From Prevotella sp. (GTDB lineage Bacteria > Bacteroidota > Bacteroidia > Bacteroidales > Bacteroidaceae), in contig JAFRPY010000044.1 of assembly GCA_017428925.1 (NCBI GenBank), forward strand, positions 61,882-125,881: a stretch of 64,000 nucleotides of DNA, read 5' to 3'. The notes below the pieces were generated by a model. The model was not told where the DNA came from. It did not search any database and saw nothing but the letters and a program-made list of their open reading frames with translations. Positions 9,251-17,163 of the stretch are shown piece after piece; within the stretch, counting starts at the first letter, position 1, and each line of letters opens with the position of its first letter. Made by a program: the position numbers and the translations under genes.

Positions 9251-10102
9251 TTACGATTTATACTTAATGTGATCAATCAGACGAATGGGAGTCTTGCCGC
9301 AATACACCGTAATGCAACCCACCACATAGGGAGAGTCTTCCCAATTCTCAACATCGAGTAGCGTATTGCCGTCGACGATGGCGAAATATTCCACTTCCAG
9401 CCCTTCAACGGCATTGATATCACTCACCACCTTCTCGTGAGTTTCCTTCAGCGTATGGCTCTTTGCATAGTCAACGCTTTCCTTCAGCACTTCATATATC
9501 TTAGGAGCAATGGCGCGCTCGTCGGCTGCCAGAAGTGTGTTGCGCGACGACTTTGCAAGTCCGTCCTTCTCGCGGATGATGGGGCACTCCACGATTTTCA
9601 CCTTGAGTCCCAGACTCTTCACCATCGCCTTGATGACGGCTATCTGCTGCCAGTCTTTCTCTCCGAAATAGGCACGGTCTGGACGAGTGATGTAGAACAG
9701 ACGGCTCACCACCTGGCATACGCCGTTGAAATGGCCCGGACGCTTGGCTCCTTCCATTACCGTTGTCACCGGGGAATACTCGAAATGGCGGGTGTCGGGA
9801 ATGGGATACATTTCCTCGACCGACGGTGCGAACACATAGTCGGCTCCCACCTTCTCCAGCAGCTTGCAGTCGGCATCCAGCGTGCGGGGATAGCGCTCCA
9901 AGTCGCCCTTGTCGTTGAATTGAGTGGGATTAAGGAAAACGCTCACCACAGTGACCCCATTTTCCTTTACGCTTCGTTCCACGAGCGAAGCATGTCCTTC
10001 GTGCAAAGCCCCCATCGTAGGGACCAATCCAATCTCTTTACCCTCCTTGCGAACCTTGAAAAGTTCGTTCTGAAGTTCAACAATTGTCTGATAAACTTTC
10101 AT
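9251..10102 (-). CDS. panC: Pantoate-beta-alanine ligase (pantothenate synthetase)
   Basis: A 283-residue ligase joining pantoate and beta-alanine with ATP. Class I-tRNA-synthetase-like motifs are visible: [15 protein letters not shown] near the N-terminus (HxGH), FLNPTQF, and the KMSKS-like region [13 protein letters not shown]. The start at 10102 ([10 protein letters not shown]) fits the family. The open frame extends 14 codons upstream, but that part covers the promoter region. It forms a two-gene unit with panD, with a promoter at 10134-10165. Confidence 0.95.
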   Translation of the reverse strand: MKVYQTIVELQNELFKVRKEGKEIGLVPTMGALHEGHASLVERSVKENGVTVVSVFLNPTQFNDKGDLERYPRTLDADCKLLEKVGADYVFAPSVEEMYPIPDTRHFEYSPVTTVMEGAKRPGHFNGVCQVVSRLFYITRPDRAYFGEKDWQQIAVIKAMVKSLGLKVKIVECPIIREKDGLAKSSRNTLLAADERAIAPKIYEVLKESVDYAKSHTLKETHEKVVSDINAVEGLEVEYFAIVDGNTLLDVENWEDSPYVVGCITVYCGKTPIRLIDHIKYKS

Positions 10103-10133
10103 TCTATAGTTAAATGATTCTGTAAATCGGGTG

Positions 10134-10165
10134 CAAAGTAACAAAGAATTTGTGAAATATGCAAA
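10134..10165 (-). promoter_or_regulatory. Promoter of panC-panD
   Basis: On the minus strand TTTG (10165-10162), 20 bases, TTACTTTG (10141-10134). The -7 box differs from TAnnTTTG at one base, the same variant seen before galM at 36623. Confidence 0.65.
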
Positions 10166-10236
10166 GAATATTTTTAAAATATGCCAATAATCATCTTAAT
10201 AAAACAAAAAGACAACCATTTTTCGGATTTTTTTTA

Positions 10237-10244
10237 TACCTTTG
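10237..10244 (+). promoter_or_regulatory. -7 box before the GT5-like gene
   Basis: TACCTTTG at 10237-10244 lies 19 bases before the ATG at 10264. No good TTTG -33 box is present; the upstream stretch is T-rich (TTTTTCGG). Confidence 0.55.
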
Positions 10245-10263
10245 CACATCAAATGTTATATAT

Positions 10264-11082
10264 ATGGCCGCAAAGAAAGTATTATTCATCAATCAGGAAA
10301 TAACTCCGTACGTACCCGATAGTGAACTGTCTACTCTCGGAAGGATGTTGCCGCAGGCAATTCAGGAAAAAGGATACGAAATCCGCACGTTCATGCCCAA
10401 GTGGGGAATCATCAACGAGCGCCGCGGACAGCTCCATGAAGTTATCCGCCTGTCGCGAATGATGCTTATCATCGATGAGACCGACCATCCGCTCATCATC
10501 AAGGTGGCCTCTATTCCACAGACGCGCATCCAGGTATACTTTATCGACAACGATGACTACTTCACCAAGCGCCAGATGGAATTCGACGAGAACGGCAATG
10601 AATATGCCGACAACGGCGAGCGCGCGGTGTTCTTCGCCCGTGGTGTGCTGGAAACCGTGAAGAAGCTTCGTTGGACTCCCGACATCATCCACTGCCAAGG
10701 ATGGATGAGCTCCATCATTCCGCTCTACGTGAAGACGGCCTATCACGAGGAGCCGTCGTTCAGCAACACTAAGGTTATCACCTCACTGTTCAGCAAGGAA
10801 CTCAAGAGCGAACTGGGCGAAAGTTTCAAGAAGAGCATAGAGTTTAAAGACACCAAGATGAAAATCTTCGACGACTACAACAAGAAATTCAACTTCACCG
10901 AACTTGGCAAGCTGGCCATCGACTATAGCGACGGAATTGTTGAAGCCGGCACTGAAGTCAATCCCGAGCTGCTGAAGTATGCCGCCGACAAACAGAAGCC
11001 GTTGCTGAAATATCCCGGTGCCGAGAACTTCGGCGATGCCTACAAGGAGTTCTACGAGCAGTTCTTCGCCGATGCCGAATAG
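10264..11082 (+). CDS. Starch/glycogen synthase N-terminal (GT5) domain protein, single domain
   Basis: A 272-residue protein with the Rossmann-like N-terminal domain of GT5 glycogen/starch synthases. MAAKKVLFINQEITPYV is the start of the fold and PDIIHCQGWMSSIIPLYVK matches the conserved PDI-HxHDWH-type segment. The C-terminal GT1 domain of a normal ~480-residue GlgA is absent, and the ADP-glucose-binding KxGGL near the N-terminus is replaced by PDSELSTLGRMLP. A classical glycogen synthase activity is therefore doubtful. The in-frame extension to 10159 was rejected because it runs through the -7 box. It is followed by the DUF4270 gene. Confidence 0.8.
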   Translation: MAAKKVLFINQEITPYVPDSELSTLGRMLPQAIQEKGYEIRTFMPKWGIINERRGQLHEVIRLSRMMLIIDETDHPLIIKVASIPQTRIQVYFIDNDDYFTKRQMEFDENGNEYADNGERAVFFARGVLETVKKLRWTPDIIHCQGWMSSIIPLYVKTAYHEEPSFSNTKVITSLFSKELKSELGESFKKSIEFKDTKMKIFDDYNKKFNFTELGKLAIDYSDGIVEAGTEVNPELLKYAADKQKPLLKYPGAENFGDAYKEFYEQFFADAE

Positions 11083-11115
11083 CACATACAATGATAAATT
11101 TCCATTATAATTGAA

Positions 11116-12531
11116 ATGAAACTGAAACACTTAGCAGCACTATCGCTGCTCTTCTCGATGACGTTTGCCGCATGCAGCGACAACACCGATACCATTGGAC
11201 AATCACTCACGGATAACATGGACCATGTGCAGATTTATACCGACACATTCACCGTCACCACAAGGTCCATCGAGGCAGGGGCCGTCGTTTCAAGAACACA
11301 GACAGGCCTCATAGGAAGAATCAAAGACCCCGAGACGGGAGCCTATATCACGGGCGACATGATGACTCAGTTGCACATACCTGAAGGATTCTACATGATC
11401 TCGAAAGACTCACTTATCAACGTATCACCCGACGGACAGATATATGCCGACTCTTGCAGCATCAGGTACTACTACAACTCCTTCCTTGGCGACTCACTGG
11501 CCACCATGAAGGCCACGCTCTACGAGCTGGAGAAACCCGTGGAAGAAGGCCAGCGCTACTACTCTGACTTCGACCCGATTGAGAAAGGCTACATCAGAAC
11601 CGCCGAAGGTGCCATCAAAAAGCAGAAGTCGTACACACTTCACGACTATACCATCGGGAAATCCGGCAGCATCAAGATCAGTCTCAACGATCCCTACACC
11701 GACCGCAACGGCAAAACCTACAACAACTACGGAACCTACCTGATGCGGTCCTACTACGAGCATCCCGAATATTACAAGAACTCGCAGAAGTTCATCTACA
11801 ACGTATGCCCGGGATTCTTCCTCAAGACAGACGCGGGCATCGGCAGCATGGCCAACATCGTTTTCACCGAGATTGACATCTACTTTCACACCTATCGTAA
11901 CGACAGCACCATCGTCAACACCATACCCATCTCGGGCACCGAGGAAGTGCTCCAGCTGACGAAAGTCAGTAACGACAACGAGGCCATCAAGCAACTGGTC
12001 AGCGACAACACCTGCACCTACCTGAAGACTCCGGCAGGAATCTTCACCGAGATGACCATTCCCGTTGAGAAAATCATGAATGGCCACGCCAATGACACCC
12101 TGAACACGGCGAAAGTCGCCCTTACCCGCATCAACAACATCATCAAGGACAACAACCAGATGAAGACCCCTTCGACGGTGATGATGATACTGAAGGACAG
12201 CGTCGATGTCTTTTTCGACAAGAACAAGGTGCCCAACAACAGGGATTCCTTCCTTGCGCTGACCAGCGGAAACACTTACACCTTCAACAACATTTCCAAC
12301 CTCATCCGCCTCATGTACAGGCACAAGCAGGAAGGAAAGGCTTCAGAAGACTGGGACAAGGTGCTCATCATTCCTGTGACCACGACCACTCAAACGCTCA
12401 ACAACACCACGACAATCGTCAAGGTGGACTACGACATGTCGCTGACAAGCACCAGGCTTGTGGGCGGAAGCGAGAATCCCCACAACGATATCACGCTTAG
12501 CGTCATCTACAGTAAATTCTCCGACCATTAG
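11116..12531 (+). CDS. DUF4270 family lipoprotein
   Basis: A 471-residue predicted lipoprotein. Its signal peptide MKLKHLAALSLLFSMTFAAC ends in a lipobox with Cys at 20, followed by SDNTDTIGQSL, a typical DUF4270 beginning. The rest is beta-rich (YADSCSIRYYYNSFLGDS, PGFFLKTDAGIGSM). The family is widespread in Bacteroidetes and its function is not established; a surface or periplasmic role is inferred from the lipobox. It is 33 bases downstream of the GT5-like gene and probably in the same operon. Confidence 0.85.
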   Translation: MKLKHLAALSLLFSMTFAACSDNTDTIGQSLTDNMDHVQIYTDTFTVTTRSIEAGAVVSRTQTGLIGRIKDPETGAYITGDMMTQLHIPEGFYMISKDSLINVSPDGQIYADSCSIRYYYNSFLGDSLATMKATLYELEKPVEEGQRYYSDFDPIEKGYIRTAEGAIKKQKSYTLHDYTIGKSGSIKISLNDPYTDRNGKTYNNYGTYLMRSYYEHPEYYKNSQKFIYNVCPGFFLKTDAGIGSMANIVFTEIDIYFHTYRNDSTIVNTIPISGTEEVLQLTKVSNDNEAIKQLVSDNTCTYLKTPAGIFTEMTIPVEKIMNGHANDTLNTAKVALTRINNIIKDNNQMKTPSTVMMILKDSVDVFFDKNKVPNNRDSFLALTSGNTYTFNNISNLIRLMYRHKQEGKASEDWDKVLIIPVTTTTQTLNNTTTIVKVDYDMSLTSTRLVGGSENPHNDITLSVIYSKFSDH

Positions 12532-12537
12532 AATACC

Positions 12538-12660
12538 ATGGCCGACGGTTATCTGGAATCTCGCCAGCAAGAATACGAGAAACGCAAGCAGGTGTGGCTG
12601 AAGAAGAAACGCAAAGACATACATAGAAACGTACAGCGCCCCGATGATGAGTCACTCTGA
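12538..12660 (+). CDS. Small basic conserved-looking protein (40 aa)
   Basis: A 40-residue ORF, MADGYLESRQQEYEKRKQVW followed by LKKKRKDIHRNV. It starts 6 bases after the DUF4270 stop and is very rich in Lys/Arg with an amphipathic helix pattern. I recall similar MADxYLE-type tiny proteins in Bacteroidales, but cannot verify this. The codon pattern looks coding, and its last 22 bases also form the 5' part of the terminator stem. Function unknown. Confidence 0.6.
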   Translation: MADGYLESRQQEYEKRKQVWLKKKRKDIHRNVQRPDDESL

Positions 12661-12676
12661 TCACCGGGGATTTTTT
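12639..12676 (+). terminator. Terminator overlapping the end of the small basic gene
   Basis: CCCCG (12639-12643) pairs with CGGGG (12665-12669), with further TGAT/ATCA pairing inside, followed by six T (12671-12676). The stop codon lies in the hairpin, so translation to the end would interfere with hairpin folding. Confidence 0.7.
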
Positions 12677-12717
12677 ATGTCCGAAAAAGAGGATGGAAAC
12701 GCTTGGCATAAGGGAAT

Positions 12718-12807
12718 AAAAAAAATGCCTGGCACTTCACAGCGCGAGACATTTAACCTCAATAGGTATTAGCCTTTTTTAAGGTAAAAAGATTGTATTC
12801 AGGATAA
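12718..12807 (-). ncRNA. Candidate small RNA, about 90 nt
   Basis: A minus-strand unit with its own promoter (12845-12814) and a likely intrinsic terminator: a short GC-rich stem around CUG/CAG near 12745-12726 followed by eight U (12725-12718). Inside are two small hairpins, CCTT-AAAA-AAGG and ACCT-ATTG-AGGT. There is no convincing ORF. It lies between the 3' ends of the small basic gene and maf. I do not recognise the family. Confidence 0.55.
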
Positions 12808-12813
12808 CGGGTG

Positions 12814-12845
12814 CAAAGATACTGACTTTTTAGTGCTTCAGCAAA
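12814..12845 (-). promoter_or_regulatory. Promoter of the candidate small RNA
   Basis: Minus strand TTTG (12845-12842), exactly 20 bases, TATCTTTG (12821-12814). This is a full consensus match although no protein gene lies downstream in that direction before the convergent gene end at 12660. Confidence 0.75.
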
Positions 12846-12905
12846 AAAGAAATGATGTTCTATAACATATTTGCCTGAAAATAGCACTTTTCTTGCGATT
12901 TATAG

Positions 12906-13475
12906 TCAGAATTTCTGCATTTCCGTGTAAATTCGCTGGACGGGAAGCCCCATCACGTTGAAATAGCTGCCGTTGAGCGCCGTCACCCCGATATGCCCTA
13001 TCCATTCCTGAATACCATAGGCACCAGCCTTGTCGAGCGGATGGTAGCGGTCTACGTAGTACTCGATTTCTTCCTCAGTAAACGCCTTGAAAGTAACGTC
13101 GGTATTCACCGCGAAAACACTCTGCTTGTCGTGTGCCGTCAGACAAACGCCCGTAATCACCTGGTGCGTCCTGCCGCTCAGCTTGTGAAGCATCCGTCGG
13201 GCGTCATCATCGTCGGCAGGCTTGCCCAGAATCTCATCGTCGAGCACCACCACCGTATCGGCCGTTATCACCAGCGTATCAGCGTCAATCATGTCGAGAT
13301 AGGCATCGGCCTTAGCCTTGGCGATGAATTGCGGCACTTCGTCCACACTCAGGCCATCGGGGAAACTCTCGTCGATGTCGGGCAGCACCTTCACCTCGAA
13401 GTCGATATCGAGTCCTGCAAGCAGTTCGCGCCGCCTGGGACTGTTCGATGCCAGTATAATCTTCTTTGCCTTCAT
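12906..13475 (-). CDS. maf: Maf family nucleotide pyrophosphatase
   Basis: A 189-residue Maf/Ham1-like nucleoside triphosphate pyrophosphatase; relatives hydrolyse dTTP/UTP or modified nucleotides. Visible are the N-terminal ASNSPRRRELL, TADTVVVLDDEILGKP (the conserved catalytic Asp region) and KAGAYGIQEWIG. It is the last gene of a four-gene minus-strand unit with the KdsC-like phosphatase 19 bases upstream. Whether it prefers dTTP/UTP or m7GTP cannot be decided by eye. Confidence 0.93.
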   Translation of the reverse strand: MKAKKIILASNSPRRRELLAGLDIDFEVKVLPDIDESFPDGLSVDEVPQFIAKAKADAYLDMIDADTLVITADTVVVLDDEILGKPADDDDARRMLHKLSGRTHQVITGVCLTAHDKQSVFAVNTDVTFKAFTEEEIEYYVDRYHPLDKAGAYGIQEWIGHIGVTALNGSYFNVMGLPVQRIYTEMQKF

Positions 13476-13494
13476 ACGCTCATGGAAATAAAAT

Positions 13495-14034
13495 TTACCA
13501 CCCGAAGGCCTTTGCGTCGGCCATCCATTTGCCCTGCGCCTTCAGCACCTGCTCAATCACGTCGCGGGCGCAGCCATGGCCGCCGTTCTTCTGGCTGATG
13601 TAGACGCTGATGTCCTTGATTTCAGCACAGGCATCGGCAGGACAGCAGGGACAGCCCGAACGCTGCATCACGGGCAGGTCGGGGATGTCGTCGCCCATGT
13701 AGATTATCTCCTCGTCGCCGAGCGAATACTTGGCCTTGAAATCCTCGTAGGCGTTCAGCTTCACGGCAGCACCCATGTAGATGTCTTCCATGCCCAGCCG
13801 CTCATAGCGCAGACGGACGCTCTTGGTGGTCCCTCCAGTGATGAGGGCGATGCGGATGCCCACCTTCATGGCCAGCTGAATGGCATAGCCGTCCTTGATG
13901 TTCACCGTCCGCATAGGCTGGCCGTCGTCGCTGTCAAGGGGGTTGACTGCTGGCAGCGGAATGGTCTCGGCCGAGAGCACACCGTCAACATCAAAGACGA
14001 TGGCCCTTATCTTTTTCAAATCATAGTTTATCAT
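13495..14034 (-). CDS. kdsC: KdsC-like HAD phosphatase (KDO 8-phosphate phosphatase)
   Basis: A 179-residue HAD-superfamily protein without a cap domain, as in KdsC. The nucleophile motif is VFDVDGVL, followed by [13 protein letters not shown] (motif II) and [13 protein letters not shown] (motif IV). KdsC removes phosphate from KDO 8-phosphate in lipopolysaccharide core synthesis. The ATG at 14034 overlaps the end of the DUF2520 gene by 14 bases, indicating translational coupling. A sialic-acid 9-phosphatase-type activity is a less likely alternative. Confidence 0.85.
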   Translation of the reverse strand: MINYDLKKIRAIVFDVDGVLSAETIPLPAVNPLDSDDGQPMRTVNIKDGYAIQLAMKVGIRIALITGGTTKSVRLRYERLGMEDIYMGAAVKLNAYEDFKAKYSLGDEEIIYMGDDIPDLPVMQRSGCPCCPADACAEIKDISVYISQKNGGHGCARDVIEQVLKAQGKWMADAKAFGW

Positions 14035-14788
14035 GTATGCTCTTGCTTAGTATTTTGTATATTTGTCTGATTTTTTCATCTTCAATCAATGCCATCTGCC
14101 GCTCCATCACATTCTTGTCGTAGCGCACCGCAGGGCCCGTCTGAGCATCGTGCGGCGACAGCTGGTGAACCTTTCGCGCGGTCTCGTCGATGAGGGGCAG
14201 CATCACGCTGAACGGAATGCCCTGAGGCTCCAGCAGACAGGCCGCCAAGTGGTAGCAATGGTTGGCGAAGTTGCAGGCAAAGACAGCCGCCAGATGAAGG
14301 TAGCGGCGCTTGTCGGTGGACAGCGGGTAGACGTTGTCGCTGACGGTATTTGCCAGCTGGTTGATGACGTCGGAAGCGTGTTCATCGTTTGCTTCAACAA
14401 AGACGGGTATTTCGCTGAAGTCCACCTCCTTGTCCTTCGAGAAGGTTTGCATCGGATAAAGCACTCCGTAGTGCCTGGCATGACCGCCGAACACCTCCAT
14501 AGGCATCGAGCCTGCCGTGTGGATAAACACCGCTTCGGGATGCTGACGGGCAATCACGGGGATGACCGATTCCAGGGCGCTGTCTTTCACGGCAACAATG
14601 TAGGCATCGGCTTCGGCAAGGTTGTCAAGGTCGGTCGTCGAACCAACGCCCAGACGCTCTGCCAATGTGGTGGCCGAAGCCTCCGTTCGGCTCCATACCT
14701 GGGTGATGCAAATATCGTTTCGGCCAGCCAATGCCTTACCGAGATTTGTCATCAAATTTCCTGCTCCGACGAGTGCGACTTTCATCAT
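14021..14788 (-). CDS. Rossmann-fold and DUF2520 domain protein
   Basis: About 255 residues. The N-terminal Rossmann dinucleotide-binding fold has [14 protein letters not shown], then [13 protein letters not shown] and [11 protein letters not shown], all like F420/NADP oxidoreductases. The C-terminal helical DUF2520 domain carries [17 protein letters not shown]. The start at 14788 ([10 protein letters not shown]) was chosen because the longer frame from 14827 overlaps the nitroreductase and places 13 unrelated residues before the fold. An NAD(P)-dependent reductase is likely; the substrate is unknown. Confidence 0.82.
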   Translation of the reverse strand: MMKVALVGAGNLMTNLGKALAGRNDICITQVWSRTEASATTLAERLGVGSTTDLDNLAEADAYIVAVKDSALESVIPVIARQHPEAVFIHTAGSMPMEVFGGHARHYGVLYPMQTFSKDKEVDFSEIPVFVEANDEHASDVINQLANTVSDNVYPLSTDKRRYLHLAAVFACNFANHCYHLAACLLEPQGIPFSVMLPLIDETARKVHQLSPHDAQTGPAVRYDKNVMERQMALIEDEKIRQIYKILSKSIHDKL

Positions 14789-14804
14789 GCGCTGTCCAAT
14801 GTTT

Positions 14805-15332
14805 TCAGAACTTTCCAACATGCACATTCTCCCATTTCAGGCGGTCTTCGTTCTGGGGTTTCCGCTCGTCGGCCTTGTGCCCGAATCCGATGATACAGAG
14901 GCACGACAGGTTCTCGGGAATGTCCAGTATGCCGCGAATCACGGTGTCGGCACTCGTCCCGTCGGTCAGTCCCCTTCCGCGCATCTGCGCCCAGCACGAG
15001 CCGATGCCGAGGTCTTCAGCCTGGTACTGCATCGAGATGGCTGCTATCGAGCCGTCTTCCACCCAGCAGTCGTTCTGCATCGGTTCGCCAAGCACGACGA
15101 CCACCATCTTGGCCCCTTTCAGGAACTGGCTGCCCAGGTCTTTGGCATCGGCCAGTTTCTCTATGTCGGCAGCATCGTCGCTGACCACGAACTGCCATGC
15201 GCGCTGCCCTTTCGAGGTGGGCGACATCAGCCCAGCCCTGAGTATCAGTTTCACATCGTCGGCATCAATTTCCTCGTCGGTAAATTTCCGGTGCGAGCGG
15301 CGCATCTGCACCAAATCCTTGAAGTCTTTCAT
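14805..15332 (-). CDS. Nitroreductase family FMN oxidoreductase
   Basis: A 175-residue nitroreductase-fold protein. It has RRSHRKFTDEEI near the N-terminus (FMN phosphate-binding arginines), PTSKGQRAWQFVV, and GIGSCWAQMRG in the active-site region. Proteins of this family reduce nitro compounds, quinones or flavins with NAD(P)H. The start at 15332 (MKDFKDLVQMRRS) is used because the frame upstream runs through the promoter at 15399-15367. It is the first gene of the minus-strand unit ending with maf. Confidence 0.88.
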   Translation of the reverse strand: MKDFKDLVQMRRSHRKFTDEEIDADDVKLILRAGLMSPTSKGQRAWQFVVSDDAADIEKLADAKDLGSQFLKGAKMVVVVLGEPMQNDCWVEDGSIAAISMQYQAEDLGIGSCWAQMRGRGLTDGTSADTVIRGILDIPENLSCLCIIGFGHKADERKPQNEDRLKWENVHVGKF

Positions 15333-15366
15333 ACTATTCACTTGTTTTATCAATCCATTTATCGAG

Positions 15367-15399
15367 CAAAGGTAACAAATTTCACTTAAAAAGTGCAAA
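15367..15399 (-). promoter_or_regulatory. Promoter of the nitroreductase-DUF2520-kdsC-maf unit
   Basis: Minus strand TTTG (15399-15396), 21 bases, TACCTTTG (15374-15367), 35 bases upstream of the ATG at 15332. Confidence 0.75.
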
Positions 15400-15438
15400 G
15401 AAATTGCACATTTTAAAAAGATTTATTATTTTCGCAGG

Positions 15439-16407
15439 GTGATTAAGGTGCACATCATCACCCAGAGCGAAGAGTTGCCGCAGATGTCGTGCGTCAATTT
15501 CTTCCACAGTGCCGAGTTGTTCCGCATTTGCGAGATGACATCGGGGCTCTCTCCTTTTATGGCCGTTGCCGAGGAGGAGGGCCGTGTGGTGGCCCACATG
15601 CTGGGCACGCTGAGGCGCCGCGGTTCGCTCGTGCCCCCCTATCTGTTTACCCAGGGGCGCATCTATGGCGAGGGAGAGTACGAAAAGGGCGTCAACCGCG
15701 AAGAGGTGTTCACCATGATGTTCAACCGCATCACCCACAGCATGAGGCGCAAGCGCTGCCTGTATATCGAGCTGAGCGACCTGTCGCAGAAGATGTTCGG
15801 CTACAAAAACCTTCGCCAGCGAGGCTTCTTTCCCGTGCACTGGATGGAAGTGCACAACTCGCTCCATTCCATGCCCCCCGAGGAACGGCTCGACGAGAAG
15901 ATGAAGGCCCGCATTGCCCATGCGCGCGAACAGGGTGTGGAATTCCGCCGTGTGGCCGACTACGACGAGTTCCGCTCGTTCTACCGCATGCTTAACCGCT
16001 ACATGACGCTTAAGGTGAGACGCTACCTGCCGCCCGAGCGCATGTTCTGGGAGATGGGCCAGAGTGAGAACTGCCGGCTGTTCGTCACCCGCTGGCACCA
16101 GAAGACCATCGGCGGCTGCGCCTGTATCTGCTCCGGAACGAGCATCTACCTCTGGTATCTCGCCTCGAAGCGGAAGAGCCACCCTATCCTCCAGCCCGAG
16201 ACTGCCACCGTATGGGGTGCCATCGACCACGCCTACCAAAAACATTTCCGCCATATCTTCTTCATGGACGTCGGCCTGCCGTTCAAGAAGAGCCGGTTCC
16301 GCGACTTCATCCTCAGCTTCGGCGGCAAGGAAGTAAGCAGTTACCGGTGGTTCTTTTTCACGTTCCCCCCAATCAACCGTCTGCTCACCTGGATATATAA
16401 GGAGTGA
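15439..16407 (+). CDS. GNAT-fold (FemAB/acetyltransferase-6-like) protein
   Basis: A 322-residue protein with an acyl-transferase-like fold. Visible parts are an N-terminal half with MAVAEEEGRVVAHMLG and a C-terminal half with TIGGCACICSGTSIYLWYLAS, then FFMDVGLPFKKSRFRDF. These resemble Bacteroidetes GNAT proteins related to peptidoglycan-bridge (FemAB) transferases. The frame starts at a GTG, with no good ATG near the start. The substrate is unknown. It is divergent from the nitroreductase unit; only a poor -7 match (TATTTTCG) lies upstream. Confidence 0.72.
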   Translation: MIKVHIITQSEELPQMSCVNFFHSAELFRICEMTSGLSPFMAVAEEEGRVVAHMLGTLRRRGSLVPPYLFTQGRIYGEGEYEKGVNREEVFTMMFNRITHSMRRKRCLYIELSDLSQKMFGYKNLRQRGFFPVHWMEVHNSLHSMPPEERLDEKMKARIAHAREQGVEFRRVADYDEFRSFYRMLNRYMTLKVRRYLPPERMFWEMGQSENCRLFVTRWHQKTIGGCACICSGTSIYLWYLASKRKSHPILQPETATVWGAIDHAYQKHFRHIFFMDVGLPFKKSRFRDFILSFGGKEVSSYRWFFFTFPPINRLLTWIYKE

Positions 16408-16420
16408 TGGTATAACCCCC

Positions 16421-16596
16421 ATGCCAAAACTCCTCGGGCCCCCTCCAAACCTCCCCCGAAGGGAGAGGCTTTCTTATCGGCGGATTCTATCTTTCCCTCA
16501 CGAGAAAACCGATAATTTCATTTGTCAAAGAACGAATTGCAAGAGAACGCTTTCTCGTGCTGAGATGCATCTGATTTTTTTTGTTTTTCTGTACTG
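16421..16596 (-). other. Possible leftward transcript with GC-rich hairpin and tiny ORF
   Basis: Downstream of a minus-strand promoter-like sequence at 16628-16597 lies a 27-codon frame beginning MHLSTRKRSLAIRSLTNE. It is followed, near 16474-16456, by a hairpin of CCTCTCCC and GGGGGAGG with a UUC loop. Neither the ORF nor an RNA family is recognised. It could be a dispersed intergenic repeat rather than a gene. Confidence 0.3.
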
Positions 16597-16628
16597 CAAA
16601 GATACATATAAAAATTGAATCCTCCAAT
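16597..16628 (-). promoter_or_regulatory. Promoter-like sequence pointing left
   Basis: Minus strand ATTG (16628-16625), 20 bases, TATCTTTG (16604-16597). The -7 box is a full match and the -33 box has one mismatch. It points into non-coding sequence and towards the 3' end of the GNAT gene. Confidence 0.45.
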
Positions 16629-16699
16629 TCTGAAGTGCACAAAATGGCTGTTGAACATGCGCAAAAGCACGGCCAAACATCGGATTTTTTCGTTCTGCA

Positions 16700-16853
16700 C
16701 AGGGATTTTAGTTTCTTATCTTCTTAATTTCTTATCTTTTAGCTTTTAAAAAAAGAAAAAAAATATATAAATATATAAATTTTTCTCTCTTCAAAATCGC
16801 AAAAGATAAGAATATAAGAATATAAGAAACTAAGAAACTAAGGTTTTGCCCTG
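16700..16853. repeat. Long inverted repeat (hairpin element A)
   Basis: Arms 16708-16740 and 16801-16833 match at 30 of 33 positions as an inverted repeat (TTAGTTTCTTAT...TTATCTTTT), with a 60-base AT-rich loop. Outer CAGGG (16700) and CCCTG (16849) add a second complementary step. The loop is homologous to the loop of the element at 31320, but in the reverse orientation. No transposase or ORF lies inside. Confidence 0.88.
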
Positions 16854-16885
16854 TACCAGCGGGCTGAAGCCCTGCATAAGGCTTT

Positions 16886-17017
16886 TCATAGTATGCATAA
16901 TATCGGTACATAGTCTGCATATTGTCGGTGCATAGTCTGCATATTGTCGGCGCATAGTCTGCACAACGTCGGTGCGCTATCTGGATGCGCGCGTTCTAAA
17001 GTCTGCACGCCATTTGC
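16886..17017 (+). repeat. 22-bp intergenic tandem array A
   Basis: Heads of the form nCATAGTCTG occur at 16886, 16908, 16930, 16952, 16974 and 16996, an exact 22-base period. The last head is CTAAAGTCTG, identical to those in the arrays at 31447 and 43530, and is followed by CACGCCA as at the end of the 31447 array. It starts 33 bases after hairpin element A. Confidence 0.85.
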
Positions 17018-17126
17018 CTAATATGCCGGCGCGGCGCGTCGAAAACCGAAAAGTTTTACCCGTTATCTTAGCCTGATAAACAACGGCAAAAAGCGCACTT
17101 TCCAGGTGAAAAAATCGGCCGAAATA

Positions 17127-17158
17127 TTTGCACATTTCCAAGAAAAGTTGTATCTTTG
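17127..17158 (+). promoter_or_regulatory. Promoter before the candidate structured RNA
   Basis: TTTG at 17127-17130, exactly 20 bases, TATCTTTG at 17151-17158. This is a full consensus match. The nearest start codon with a signal peptide is 235 bases downstream, leaving room for an RNA of about 180 nt. Confidence 0.75.
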
Positions 17159-17163
17159 CAAAG

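Noticed and set aside
16700-16853. Insertion sequence with terminal inverted repeats
   Set aside because: Only 60 bases separate the arms and no transposase is encoded; called a hairpin element instead.
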